DNA from: Gonatopus flavifemur
Lineage: Eukaryota > Arthropoda > Insecta > Hymenoptera > Dryinidae
Assembly: GCA_018340375.1 (NCBI GenBank)
Contig: JAFFJZ010000040.1
Location: forward strand, 1,488,001 to 1,552,000
Direction of reading: 5' to 3'
DNA: 64,000 nucleotides
Shown: piece after piece, positions 34,201 through 45,467 of the stretch
How positions within the stretch are numbered: position 1 is the first letter of the stretch
How the letters are laid out: each line of letters begins with the position of its first letter
The notes under the pieces: model-generated
Database searches by the model: none
What the model was told of the DNA's origin: nothing
The model's input: the letters and a program-made list of their open reading frames with translations, nothing else
Made by a program: the position numbers and the translations under genes

Positions 34201-36534
34201 CTGAGTAGTTCGGGCCAGCATTGCACAGAATTCGAATAGTTCTGACCAGCATCGCCTCGATTCCGAGTAGTTCTACCCAGCATTGCGCGGAATTCGAGTA
34301 GTTCTGACCAGCATTGCCTCGATTTCGAGTAGTTCTGGCCAGCATTGCATGGAATTCGGATAGTTCTGACCAGCATTGCCTCGATTCCAAGTAGTTCTAG
34401 CCGAATTCCGTGCAATGCTATCCAGAACTCTTCGAATTCCTTGCAATGCTGTGCAGAACTCTTCGGATTTCGTGCGATGCTGACCAAAACTACTTGGAAT
34501 CAGGGAAACGCCGGTCAGAGCTATCCGAATTCCGTGCAATGCTGTCCAGAACTCTTCGAATTCCATGCAATGCTGGTCAGAACTTTCCAAATTCCGTGCA
34601 ATGCTGGCCAGAACTACTCGAAATCAAGGCAATGCTGGTCAGAACTTTCCGAATTCCATGCAATGCTGGCAAGAACTATCCGAAATCAAGGCAATGCTGG
34701 TCAGAACTTTCCGAATTCCATGCAATGCTGGCCAGAACTACTCCAAATCGAGGCAATGCTGGTCAGAACTATTCGAAATCGAGGCAACGCTGGTCAGAAC
34801 TATTCGAATTCCGTGCAATGCTGGCCAGAACTTCCCGTTATCCGGGCAATGCTGGTCAGAACTATCCGAATTCCATGCAATGCTGTCCAGAACTCTCCGA
34901 ATTCCTTGCAATGCTGTGCAGAACTCTTCGGATTTCGTGCAATGCTGGCCAGAACTATTCGAAACTGAGGCAATGCTGGTCAGAACTATTCGAATTCTGT
35001 GCAATGCTGGCCAGAACTATCCGAATTCCATGCAATGCTCGCAAGAACTATCCGAATTCCGTGCAATGCAATCCAGAACTCTCCGAATTCCTTGCAATGC
35101 TGTGCCGAACTCTTCGGATTTTGTGCAACGCTGGCCAGAACTACTCGAAATCGAGACAATGCTGGCCAGAACCACTCGAAATCAAGGCAATGCTGGTCAG
35201 AACTATTCGAATTCCTTGCAAAGATGTGCAGAACTCTTCGAATTCCATGCAATGCTACGCAGAACTTTCCAAATTCCGTGCAATGCTGGCCAGAACTACT
35301 CGAAATCAAGGCAATGCTGGTCAGAACTTTCCGAATTCCATGCAATGCTGGCAAGAACTATCCGAAATCAAGGCAATGCTGGTCACAACTTTCCGAATTC
35401 CATGCAATGCTGGCCAGAACTACTCCAAATCGAGGCAATGCTGGTCCAAACTATCCGAATGCCATGCAATGCTGGTCAGAACTACTCGAAATCGAGGCAA
35501 CGCTGGTCAGAACTATTCGAATTCCGTGCAATGCTGGCCAGAACTTCCCGTTATCCGGGCAATGCTGGTCAGAACTATCCGAATTCCATGCAATGCTGTC
35601 CAGAACTCTCCGAATTCCTTGCAATGCTGTGCAGAACTCTTCGGATTTCGTGCAATGCTGGCCAGAACTATTCGAAACTGAGGCAATGCTGGTCAGAACT
35701 ATTCGAATTCCGTGCAATGCTGGCCAGAACTTCCCGTTATCCGGGCAATGCTGGTCAGAACTATCCGAATTCCATGCGAGGCCGGCCAGAACCATTCGAA
35801 TTCCGTGCAATGCTGGGCAGAACTAGTCGTGATCGAGACAATGCTGGTCAGAACGATTCGAACCCCGTGCAATGCTGGTCAGAATCATTCGAATCCTATG
35901 CAATGCTGGTCAGAACCCCAGCTTAGACAGAAAGTCGGACGGGTACCCAGACAGGCTGTCAGGTAATCGAAGTCCCCGTCCAAGCTGTATCAATTGTTCT
36001 CCTGTATCAAAACTCCGATTCTCAACATCGAAAAGTATTTCGTCTCCCCGCGTCATCTCCAAACTCGGCTTATCATGAAAGCAAAAACGAATTCACCCAT
36101 TGTTGATGTTAGAACTCTGCATCCCCAACTCCTCCGTGTGTACGCCATCCCAGAACTTGGGGATATTGATCGCTCCCTTCAATATCCCTTGCAATGCTAT
36201 GGATTTGTCATAGAATCCAGCATATCATTTCCATAAATATTGAGAAAAATTTTATATATCGCTTTTAATAATTGGAACTCTCCATTTCTCACTTCCCCGC
36301 ATGCTCACAATCCCAGAACTCTCGAGTTCTGATCGTTCCAACCTCTCATCGTTGGAATGCTATCATATAATTGTAGAACTTGGCATTCCATTTTTTCAAA
36401 TCCAATTTTTCTGAGTAATATGAATAGAACTATTGTTCGAAATTATCAAGAACTATAGAACTATGGTGAATGCGACTGGAACTGTCACTTTTTCGTGCAA
36501 TACCAGCATTTGATATGCCAACTTCACATTCACT
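31285..36534. mobile_element. 5.2-kb foldback with inverted 31-bp minisatellite arrays
   Basis: Arms of about 590 bp start GTGAATGTGGAGTTGGCATA and are mirrored from 36534 inward, including GACAGTTCCAGTAGCATTC and AGACAGAAAGTCGGACGGG. Between them are two opposed arrays of a 31-bp unit. AGTTCT occurs repeatedly in the arms and once in each unit. A short relative without the array is at 1317-1927. Target duplication not found; the outermost bases are uncertain by about 10-20. The architecture matches foldback elements, whose Drosophila prototype also has arms of short tandem repeats. Confidence 0.8.
31884..35926. repeat. 31-bp tandem array, about 80 units then about 50 inverted units
   Basis: The unit is close to GGAATTCGAATAGTTCTGAC followed by CAGCATTGCAC, with alternating GAC/GGC and AATTC/GATTTC variants. 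Orientation flips at about 34402. Because 31 is not a multiple of three and the unit lacks stops in several frames, frames of up to 453 codons appear on both strands with a 31-residue period. I treat these as non-coding. Higher-order blocks recur (for example around 32340-33060 and 33030-33780). Confidence 0.92.
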
Positions 36535-36719
36535 CATGTTTTCCTTTATCTTAAACCAGGACTTATCAGGGTGTCTACTGATGCTGGAAATACTGGAGAT
36601 ACTGGAATTATACTTGAATTTTTTATCTATACTGGAAACACTGGCAATACTGGAATTATACGTGAATTTTGTATCACATTCTGGAAAAATTTCAAAAAAT
36701 ATTCCTAAAAACTGTTTTT

Positions 36720-37340
36720 ATTTTTGGTAGGTATTCCAATGGTACGGAAGGTTTGTTTGCCGGAAACTTCATTGATTGAAAGGGCATCTTATCCATTGGT
36801 AGATTCTTATAAAGGCACAAATGTGAATAGTTGATAAAAAAAGTTTTGTGCAAGATTCATTTCCTATACATGAGCTCCGTTCGTGTAAAGGTATTTCAAG
36901 TTGCTCCAACTTGCTCCGGATATTTTTGATTCGCTCTTTCAGTTATAAAATGAATTGATTGGTTTGGTGCAGGCTGGGGCAATTTAGAACACCTTAGATC
37001 GGACAAAGCAGATTGATTATCAAACAAAAATCTTCAAGACGCTCAGTCATGGATTTATCAATTACTTTTTTCATCACCAATCGATATATTTGAGGTATTC
37101 ATAATGATTATAAGTTTTTCATATGATCATCAATCCATGTATTTGAGGTATTCATAATGATTATAAGTTTTCCATATGATACACTGAGATGCGATTGTCA
37201 TAACATGTGTTTCTCATAGATGATTTCGATAACCTGAGGTTTTCGAGAAACTCAAAGAGTTTCTATCCTTTATTATGATTACGGGTCAAAAAGACATAAC
37301 AATAGGGCAGTTCGCACTGAGTGCAATCAGTGGAAATCGC
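36720..37340. other. non-coding left interior of the 8.65-kb element
   Basis: AT-rich. Includes a tandem duplication of about 57 bp near 37086-37180 (TTTGAGGTATTCATAATG and ATTATAAGTTTT occur twice). Nothing else is visible. Confidence 0.45.
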
Positions 37341-37364
37341 TATGAGAATTCCAACAGAACTCGC

Positions 37365-39530
37365 AAATGGTATTTTCGACGCTGAATCGGATGAACACGA
37401 TTCCAGAATCGTACGCGGTCGTCTTCCTTGGATTTGGGGGGATTGAAGGTAGCAAAACTTGGGAACGTCATAAACTGTGTGTCCAACACAATGTTTCCTT
37501 GCCTTCCCCCATTGAGAAAGCAAATTTTTGGTTCGCTGAGGTTGTTTTTTATAGTATTTTCGACGCTGAATCGGATGAACACGATTCCAGAATGGTACGC
37601 GGTCGTCTTCCATGGATTTGGGGGGATTGAAGGTAGCAAAACTTGGAAACGTCAGAAACTGTGCGTCCAAAACAATAATTCCATGCCTTCCCTTATTCAG
37701 AAAGGGAATTTTCAGTTCGCTGAGGTTGTTTTTTATAGTATTTTCAACGCTGAATCGGATGAACACGATTCCAGAATGGTACGCGGTCGTCTTCCATGGA
37801 TTTGTGGGGATTGAAGGTAGCAAAACTTGGAAACGTCAGAAACTGTGTGTCCAATACAATGTTCCCATGCCTTCTTCCATTCAGAAAGAAAATGTTTGGT
37901 TCGCTGAGGTTGTTTTTTATAGGATTTTCGACGCTGAATCGAATGAACACGATTCCAGAATGGTACGCGTCCGTTTCCCATGGATTTGAGGGGATTGGAG
38001 TTGGCAAAACTTGGAAACGTAAGAAACTGTGCGTTCAAAACAATGTTTTCAGGCCTTCCCTTATTCAGAAAGGGAATTTTTGGTTCGCCCATGTTATTCT
38101 TGATGGTATTGTCGACGCTGAATCGAATGAAATCAGTCTCAAAATGGTACGCGGTCATTTTCTATGGATTCGGGGAGAATGAAACAACTAAAACGTGTAA
38201 TCGTGAGAAACTGTACTACAACAATGTTGTAGAACATTGACTTGGGGGTACAGTTTCTCACGATTCCACGTTTTAGTTGTTTCATTCTCCCCGAATCCAT
38301 AGAAAATGACCGCGTACCATTTTGAGACTGATTTCATTCGATTCAGCGTCGATAATACCATCAAGAATAACATGGGCGAACCAAAAATTCCCTTTCTGAA
38401 TGAGGCAAGGCATGGAAACTGTGGCTTTGGACGGCCTGTTCCTCACGTTTGCAAGTTCTGCTAACTTGAATTTCCCCAAATCCATGGGAAACGACCGCGT
38501 ACCCTTTTGGAATCGTGTTCATGCGATTCAGCGTCGAGAATACTATGAAAAACAACCTCAGCGACCCAAAAATTCCCTTTCTGAATAAGGGAAGGCATGG
38601 AATTGTCGTTTTGGACGCACAATTTCTCACGTTCCCAAATTTCCCTAACTTCAATCCTCCCAAATCCATGGAAGACGACCGCGTACCATCTCGGGACCCA
38701 TCTCATTCGATTTAGCGTCGAAAATACTATAAAAAACAACCTCAGCAAACGAAAAATTCCCTTTCTGAATAAGGGAAGGCATGGAATTATTGTTTTGGAC
38801 GCACAGTTTCTGACTTTTCCAAGTTTTCCTAACTTCAATCCCCACAAATCCATGGAAGACGACCGCGTACCATTCTGGAATCGTGTTCATCCGATTCAGC
38901 GTCGAAAATACTATAAAAAACAACCTCAGCGAACCAAAAATTTTCTTTCTCAATGGGGGAAGGCAAGGAAACATTGTGTTGGACACACAGTTTCTCACGT
39001 TTCCAAGTTTTCCCAACTTCAATCCCCCCAAATCCATGGAAGACGACCGCGTACCATTCCGAGACCCATCTCATTCGATTCAGCGTCGAAAATACTATAA
39101 AAAACAACCTCAGCAAACGAAAAATTCCCTTTCTGAATAAGGGAAGGCATGGAATTATTGTTTTGGACGCACAGTTTCTGACTTTTCCAAGTTTTCCTAA
39201 CTTCAATCCCCACAAATCCATGGAAGACGACCGCGTACCATTCTGGAATCGTGTTCATCCGATTCAGCGTCGAAAATACTATAAAAAACAACCTCAGCGA
39301 ACCAAAAATTTTCTTTCTCAATGGGGGAAGGCAAGGAAACATTGTGTTGGACACACAGTTTCTCACGTTTCCAAGTTTTCCCAACTTCAATCCCCCCAAA
39401 TCCATGGAAGACGACCGCGTACCATTCCGAGACCCATCTCATTCGATTCAGCGTCGAAAATACCATAAGAAACACGATCAGCGAACCGGAAATTCCCTTT
39501 CTGAATAAGGGAAGGCATGGAAAAATCGCA
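37365..39530. repeat. 184-bp tandem array, about 5 direct then about 7 inverted units
   Basis: The units contain TTTTCGACGCTGAATCGGAT, ACACGATTCCAGAATGGTAC, GCGGTCGTCTTCCATGG and TTCGCTGAGGTTGTTTTTTA. Starts repeat at 184-bp spacing (37428, 37612, 37796, 37980 for one landmark; 39405, 39221, 39037, 38853 for the inverse). The flip is near 38226, inside a tight hairpin with GTACAGTTTCTCACGATT. Two inverse units (around 38700-39070 and 39070-39440) form a nearly identical 368-bp duplication. Frames of about 128 codons repeat with the period and are not genes. No outer arms beyond the array were recognised. Confidence 0.9.
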
Positions 39531-39863
39531 ATCGCCGACAACATTTCCAATTTCCACTTCATTCAAAACCTCTATATCTTCCTCAAAACTGTTCGGATCG
39601 ATTTGAAACCCATCGCATTCGATTCAGCGTATCAAAATCTATTAAGATTGATCATTTTCATCCTACCAGCACTGCCCGTTCGCCCAAAATCCCGTTGGAA
39701 ATATGTAATAACTCAGAAGTACAGTCTCAACCAAAAGTTCACAACTGGTCTGCTAGATGTGGTTCGCTAGTTTCAGCTTCATCTATGATGACCTTTGTAT
39801 ACCTACAATCGTTTTACAACTGGTTTCATCTCTTTAGATTCAAGTGTTTTAAGAGTTGAAATA

Positions 39864-41157
39864 CGAGGGTGGATTGATAAGTTTCCGGCCTGACCAAGAG
39901 ATGGCGCCACTAGGCCTACCTTGAGGTGGCGTTCCATAGTACCATCCTTAGATAGCTTGTAGCTATAGTTCCAGTCCGATCGCCATGTTAGTTTAGTTTT
40001 GAGAGCACGCTGACCAAGACGCCTCTGTGTTTTTCGTAAAAATGGAAAAGCTGGAAAATCGTGCTGTCATCAAATACTTTTATTTGAAGGGGTTAACGCC
40101 GAAGGAAATTAAAGAAGAGATGGACTCAACACTGGGGACATCCTCCCCATCATATTCAACCGTTGAGCAGTGGGTTTCCGAGTTTAAAAAGGGTCGTGTG
40201 AGCACCTCTGATGAGCCTCGCTCAGGACGCCCCATTGAGGTCACAACTCCAGATATGATCGAAAAAATCCATCAAATAGTGCTGAAAGATCGCAGATTAA
40301 AAGTTCGTGAGATAGCTGAGACCTGTAAGATGTCATATGAACGTGTACAAAATATTTTGCACCAACATTTGTATATGGAAAAGCTCTGTGCAAGATGGGT
40401 GCCGCGTTTGCTAACAGTCGACCAAAAATTGATTCGAAAGAACATTTCTACCGCCAATTTGGCGTTGTATAAGCGTAATCCAAACGAATTTTTGCGTCGA
40501 TTCGTAACCGTTGACGAAACTTGGGTCCACCACTACACTCCTGAAACCAAAGAACAGTCTAAACAGTGGATTGGACCAGGGGAACCAACTCCAAAGAAGG
40601 CAAAAACAATTTTTTCGGCGAACAAGGTTATGGCTACTGTTTTTCGGGATGCAAGAGGTATTATATACATTGATTACCTTGAAAAGGGTAAAACTATCAC
40701 TGGTCAATACTACGCAGACTTATTGCAACGTTTGAGCCACGAAGTGAAAATTAAACGACCTCATCTGGCGAAGAAAAAAATCTTGTTTCATCACGATAAC
40801 GCACCAGCGCACACGTCAATCGTTGCGATGGCTAAAATCAACGATCTGAAGTTTGAATTAATGCCGCACCCTCCCTACTCTCCAGACCTAGCCCCGAGTG
40901 ACTATTATCTGTTTCCTAACCTCAAAAAATGGCTTGGCGGTAAGAGATTTGCGGACAATGCAGAAGTAATCGAAGCTGTAAATGGATATTTTGAGGAGCT
41001 TGACGAATCAGTCTATAGAGATGGCATTACTAGACTAGAACACCGCTATGAGAAATGTATCAGCCTTGGAGGAGATTATGTTGAGAAATAAAAGAAAAAA
41101 AATTCTTAAAAACGTTGTTTTTCTTGGTCAGGCCGGAAACTTATCAATCCACCCTCG
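39864..41157 (+). mobile_element. mariner-1, complete DD34D element, 1294 bp
   Basis: The ends CGAGGGTGGATTGATAAG and, in inverse, the same sequence are flanked by TA (39862-39863, 41158-41159). TTTCCGGCCTGACCAAGA extends the terminal repeat on both sides. Length and TA target site are standard for mariner. It carries an intact transposase and is inserted in the 36567-45220 element. Confidence 0.95.
40042..41091 (+). CDS. mariner transposase, 349 aa, apparently intact
   Basis: It catalyses cut-and-paste transposition at TA sites. The N-terminal half has two helix-turn-helix DNA-binding regions (about residues 1-110, including RSGRPIEVTTPDMIEKI between them) and then WVPRLLTVDQK. The catalytic core shows D158 in VTVDETWVHHY, D252 in HHDNAPAHT and D287 in SPDLAPSDYYLFPNLKKWL. 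The second and third are separated by 34 residues, so it is DD34D. The C terminus is YEKCISLGGDYVEK. The ATG at 40042 gives the length normal for the family, and five upstream codons beginning with GTG are unlikely to be used. No stop or frameshift is visible; activity is untested. Confidence 0.95.
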   Translation: MEKLENRAVIKYFYLKGLTPKEIKEEMDSTLGTSSPSYSTVEQWVSEFKKGRVSTSDEPRSGRPIEVTTPDMIEKIHQIVLKDRRLKVREIAETCKMSYERVQNILHQHLYMEKLCARWVPRLLTVDQKLIRKNISTANLALYKRNPNEFLRRFVTVDETWVHHYTPETKEQSKQWIGPGEPTPKKAKTIFSANKVMATVFRDARGIIYIDYLEKGKTITGQYYADLLQRLSHEVKIKRPHLAKKKILFHHDNAPAHTSIVAMAKINDLKFELMPHPPYSPDLAPSDYYLFPNLKKWLGGKRFADNAEVIEAVNGYFEELDESVYRDGITRLEHRYEKCISLGGDYVEK

Positions 41158-41159
41158 TA

Positions 41160-42479
41160 TGCAGTTTTAAAGCGCCATATGAATACTATTGTGGGTTCCA
41201 CGCAAAACGGATATTTATTAAAAAAAAAAAACAACTTTTCTAAACTTTTGAGCTATTTTGATCAAGGTTTCATATGAAATATAACCTCCTCATTGTATGT
41301 TACATACATTGAATTCATTCCATGTTATAAATGGTTTTCGATCAAAATTATTTGGGTTCAAAATATTGATTCGAGTCCTCTCATTAAATAACACGGTTCT
41401 CTTGCTATGAAAGATTGAAGTAGCATGTGACTGAAGTCCGAATTGTTTATCGAAACGAATTAGCGCGACTTATTGATCGATTGACAGAATACTCAGCTGT
41501 TAGAGATCTGAAATCTTGCATTACATTCTTCAAATGATGTTCCCAGTTTCAGGGAGCCAATTCGAAGAACTGAATAATAATAATAATAATTCGTCAGGTT
41601 TTGTAAGTTTTGATTTTCATCTCGGTCCGATGAACGATTCAAACTTCAATCGGCTGAAGTAGCTCAAGAATAATTCAGACGTGATATGGATGTTATCCCT
41701 AGAACCCTCAAATGAAACTATTGAATCACGATCTCCTGAACATTCCATAGGATAATATCATAGTCATCATGATTTCTCCTTATGCTGATTAAAAAATATG
41801 CTTATGAACCCATTAATGCGTGATGTCTCTGTTGGTGCTTACTAAATTATCTATAAAATAACACTTCTATCAGAATAGTCATCACTACAAAACAGAATCA
41901 AATATTGATAACACTAAAGATATTCAGATGAATACCATTCTTGAACTACGTAGTTCATAATAATATTCTTATAAATTTTACTTTAGTTAAATTCCACGTA
42001 ACAAAACATGTAACAATCAGAAAGATTTTCAAGCATTATACATATGGGGATTGAAAACATCTCGGAAAACATAAGTATGCATAACTACATGGATCCATGA
42101 TTATAAATAAAATTGAATCATTTGCACGAAATGATGTTATATCATACATACATGGAAAATAGTACATAAATTGGAAGGGTAGATTTGTTTTATCTAAGAT
42201 TTAATCGTTTTTTTTTTTTTTGGTAATTTGAATGAATTTACAAAATGAAATTCGAGTCTATTTTCAAATCCAATATGGATGGCGTTATTTCACTGATACG
42301 TATAACCAAAATACAAGAAAAATATGATTCCATTGCCACTTGAAATAAATCGAAAAAATCTTCAAGTTGAGCAAACTATGAAGACAAAAATTTTTCAGTC
42401 TTGAAATAAAAATGCATTCATTGCTTTGCATTTCAATGCATTCGATTTCACTGGTCGGCAACGAAATCCTCCTTTAAAT
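41160..42479. other. non-coding interior of the 8.65-kb element
   Basis: AT-rich, with a short (AAT)n run near 41572. No reliable frame or terminal repeat. Confidence 0.45.
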
Positions 42480-42844
42480 CACTGTTGAAAATTTCTTTAC
42501 ATTTCATGCATTTTTCAAGTACATTTGTGAATGAAATTCCCAATTCTGGGTGATTGAATTGAGAATTCAATCACATGGGATTGCATTTTCATTTTTTGCT
42601 ATAATATATCACCCACGATAGTATAGTTTAGTGATTGAATTTTCATTCATATGTAATTGAAATTTCAAGAACTTTTTCAATCACGTGAGTGGAAATTGAT
42701 TCCATCACATCCCTAACAGGACACTCCGTTGCATCCCCGTAGTCTCCACGTAGATACGATCTATCTCCGTGGAGACCACGGAGATGTGACGGAGTGTCCT
42801 GTTGGGGATGTGATTGCAGCTTCATGCAGAAATTTCCAACAGTG
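42480..42844. mobile_element. 365-bp MITE with an inner hairpin
   Basis: The outer ends CACTGTTGAAAATTTCT and, in inverse, CACTGTTGGAAATTTCT form the terminal repeat. Inside, 42701-42817 is a strong hairpin (CATCACATCCCTAACAGGAC against GTCCTGTTGGGGATGTGATT, with CACTCCGT and GTGGAGAC stems). The hairpin may be a second insertion. No target duplication was read. Confidence 0.6.
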
Positions 42845-43399
42845 TGAAATCGCCATTTTATGAAGCAATTCGCATCGTAGAACTCGAATTTAAAGTCAGA
42901 ATTGGGCCATCACGTCAGAATTTTGAGATATTTGAGGCCGAGTCTTCGAAAAATGGGGTTTTTGGCCACTTTTGAATTTATGTACTGAGTGCACAACATT
43001 TTTTTGGTCTTTCCTTGTAATTGTCTCATCTAGTACTAATTTTACTCTTCAAAATGAGCTATTGATAGGTCATCTACAATTTCTTCTTGTAGAGTTAAGG
43101 CTATTCGAATTTGTGAAGTATATCCTCAAGATTGTAATATTTCCAAGATTTCCTGAGGTTACTGCCAGGATGAATGGGAATGAAAATTCCAATTTCCTAA
43201 TATGATATTCTTACTCAGCAACCCCAAAAACTTCCAAGTACACATGTTCAAGGCAACTTTTCCACCAAAAAAAACGCTGCCCAACTGGCACATGGCTTCC
43301 TCGTTTGTATTGGAAAACAGTGTGGATTCCTAAAGATTCTTCTCCTAAATTTTCCAACCCACTGGGATGAAACTTATATGGGACCACTATCACCTCGGT
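42845..43399. other. unassigned sequence
   Basis: Only short accidental frames. No repeats noted up to the hAT-like MITE at 43400. Confidence 0.4.
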
Positions 43400-43735
43400 T
43401 AGGGTGGCCCTTATTTTATATATAAAAAGTGTGTTTTCATTTTTTTCGTAGACAAAAAAGTTTTCTGTATGTCCCATCCTTTCATTTTGTGTTACATCAT
43501 GAGGGAGTGCTACGCTATTCTTTACATAATTTTCTAAAGAGATTAAGACGGCCCTCACGGGGCTTTAAGTTTTAACTTAGAACGCCGCGAGGGCCGTCTT
43601 AATCTCTTTGAAAAATACTGTAGCACTCCCTCATAATGTACAACACAATGAAAGAGTGGGAGATACAGGAAACTTTTCTTGTCGATAAAGAAAAATGGAA
43701 ATAAATTTTTCATATATAAAATAAGGGCCACCCTG
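43400..43735. mobile_element. 336-bp palindromic hAT-like MITE
   Basis: Exact 8-bp duplications ACCTCGGT (43392-43399, 43736-43743) flank ends TAGGGTGGCCCTTATTTTAT and, in inverse, CAGGGTGGCCCTTATTTTAT. The arms run about 150 bp each, with GATTAAGACGGCCCTC next to a short loop near 43570. Short frames on both strands follow from the hairpin. Confidence 0.88.
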
Positions 43736-44242
43736 ACCTCGGTCCACAACTGTGATAAAAATATGACGAGTTTCGAGGAACATTTTGGTCTAAGAGATTT
43801 TGAGTTTGGAGAGAAAAAAATTTTCGGTCCTCGGAAACGATCACAAAGCTTCGCTCTACGAGGAAGCAATATATTCCTCAAAGGGGTGATAATGTGAATG
43901 CTCATCTGTTGGGAAAGATTTCATAGCTTGCCAGAACATATATGAAATATTATATAACGTATATGAAAATTTCACAAGATCTAGATGTGATAACAAAAAA
44001 CTGACAACGCATTTAGAGAACGACTTGATTGACACCACAAAATCCTATTGATGAATACGAGCTGACTCAATACTTTTTCAACATATCAAAATAATATGAA
44101 TAAAACAAGCAAAACAAATTCATCAAAATAATTTCTTCCTTCCAGCGAAATAATAATGGTTGTCGCAGTAAAATAATTTTGTCTTAAGGGCAAAATTATA
44201 TGAATGAATTCTCTTGAACTGTTGTATTGATATTATTTTCAT

Positions 44243-44384
44243 GTGCGCGGAAAAAATGATGTGGTTGATATTTTGATAGCTAAAAATTAGCTACCATAGC
44301 GAAAAATATCAAATACACGAAACACCACACCTAATACCACAGCTAATTTTTAGCTACCACAGTGAATTATTTTTTTCCGTGTGC
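44243..44384. mobile_element. about 142-bp palindromic MITE (CACGGAAAAAA type)
   Basis: GTGCGCGGAAAAAA at the left and the inverse of TTTTTTTCCGTGTGC at the right form the ends. TAGCTAAAAATTAGCTA and CTAATTTTTAGCTACCACAG in the arms are mirrored. The target site is not resolved. Confidence 0.6.
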
Positions 44385-44731
44385 CAACAATATATTTAGC
44401 CGGCTTGTATTTATTAATAGATTTTGTTGTATTATCAAAACACTTCTTTGGGTCCAAGAGGAAATTCGAGGCGTTGAAATCTCCATACTTATGATAATTT
44501 TGTTTGAGGGAGGGTTTGCTTGCCAACCAGTGTAACCGTTTCATGGCTCATTCTAAAGGGGAAAAGTGGTATAAAATGATGTAGTTGGAGAGAAAGATCA
44601 AGGAAATTTTGTGCATCCTGTACATATGACCTTAAAAGGAGCAAAAAATAGTTTTTCGAGTAAATTTCCTTAAATATCTCAAAATCCTAACCTAATGGCC
44701 CGATTTTGAAGATATTATCACGACTTTTATA

Positions 44732-45010
44732 CACTCGGAGCAATCACATAGTTGAACATTAGACAGCTAGGGAATATAGTACCCCTGAATAAAGAATTCA
44801 GTTGCGGCAAATAAATCTTATTTGTCACGGCTAAATATTTCATTTCCATTGAATAAACTTTTTTATTTGTTACGAATACAAAAATTTAGTCGTGGTAAAT
44901 AAAATATTTAGCTGTGACAAAAAAAATTTATTTACCGCAACTGACTTTTTTATTTAGGGTGACTATATTTCCTAGCTGTCTAATATTCAACTATGTGATT
45001 TCTCTCAGTG
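44732..45010. mobile_element. 279-bp TA-flanked MITE (CACTGAGAGAAA family)
   Basis: The right end in inverse, CACTGAGAGAAATCACATAG, matches the left CACTCGGAGCAATCACATAG. TA lies at 44730-44731 and 45011-45012. Arms of about 75 bp include TAGACAGCTAGG and GTTGCGGCAAATAAAT. Inner AAATATTTAG/CTAAATATTT words repeat. Same end family as 9583-9832. Confidence 0.8.
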
Positions 45011-45391
45011 TACGTGGAAATCATGATTCTTGTTATTGCTTTTATAAATATGCAGCAATTACTACTAAATATCCACTAGAAGTGTCCAAGACCCTTGAAG
45101 AAATGAAAATGATTGAATTAACAATGATTTATATTTTGATACTGGAATTTTGCCAGAATTTATACTGAAAATACTGGGAATATACTGGAATTTTGAACTG
45201 CAAAGTCAGTAGACACCCTGCTTATAGAAAAAATTTCGAGTTTTGAAAAAAAACGTACTGGCGTGGACAATTTTGTTAGCACGGTCCTGAGAATTTACCA
45301 AATGTAACTGAAAATTCACACCTTGTCTATCTTTTTGTGTATTCTAAATATGAAACATATGTGGACTTCCAAGGTGGCTATCCAGCATGTC

Positions 45392-45467
45392 GCGCCATAG
45401 CTCAGCGGTTAGGTCTTAGGTGTCAGTCGGTAGGCAGATAGGAATGTAGGTTCGAATCCCGCTGGGT
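45392..45467 (+). ncRNA. tRNA-like SINE head, interrupted by the hAT-A sister
   Basis: It has a good box A (TAGCTCAGCGG) and a perfect box B (GGTTCGAATCC) at tRNA-like spacing. The acceptor stem does not close well, and the sequence between the boxes is too diverged for a functional tRNA. Downstream sequence resumes at 47498 after the hAT-A copy, whose duplication (CGCTGGGT/CGCTAGGT) lies at the tRNA 3' side. Best read as the RNA-polymerase-III head of a SINE, or a tRNA pseudogene. Confidence 0.55.

Larger units (their letters stand above)
36567..45220. mobile_element. 8.65-kb element with CAGGGTGTCTACTGA termini
   Basis: The left end and the inverse of the right end share CAGGGTGTCTACTGA. 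CTTAT lies directly outside both ends (36562-36566, 45221-45225), a possible 5-bp duplication. Subterminal regions repeat ACTGGAATTATAC and ATACTGG words on both sides (36580-36670, 45140-45200). The interior contains a 184-bp array, an intact mariner and several MITEs. No transposase of its own was found. I cannot assign a superfamily; a 5-bp site is unusual for hAT. A related end is at 63163. Confidence 0.65.

Noticed and set aside
31582..35926. Many long open frames (up to 453 codons) with 31-residue repeats such as CNAGQNYSKSRQ
   Set aside because: They arise on both strands and in several frames because the 31-bp unit lacks stop codons and is not a multiple of three. No start context, signal or codon bias singles out one frame.
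22870..37365. CRISPR-like arrays
   Set aside because: The tandem units are contiguous without unique spacers, are far longer than CRISPR repeats or lack spacers altogether, and lie in eukaryotic transposons; no cas genes.
37263..39562. Repeated 128-codon frames such as MDLGGLKLGKLGNVRNC
   Set aside because: They recur every 184 bp on both strands as products of the tandem array, with stops once per unit or two.
40272..40707. Minus-strand frames across mariner-1
   Set aside because: They are antisense shadows of the intact transposase gene.
45392..45467. Functional tRNA gene
   Set aside because: Boxes A and B are good but the acceptor stem does not close and the region between is not tRNA-like; the locus is also split by a transposon.
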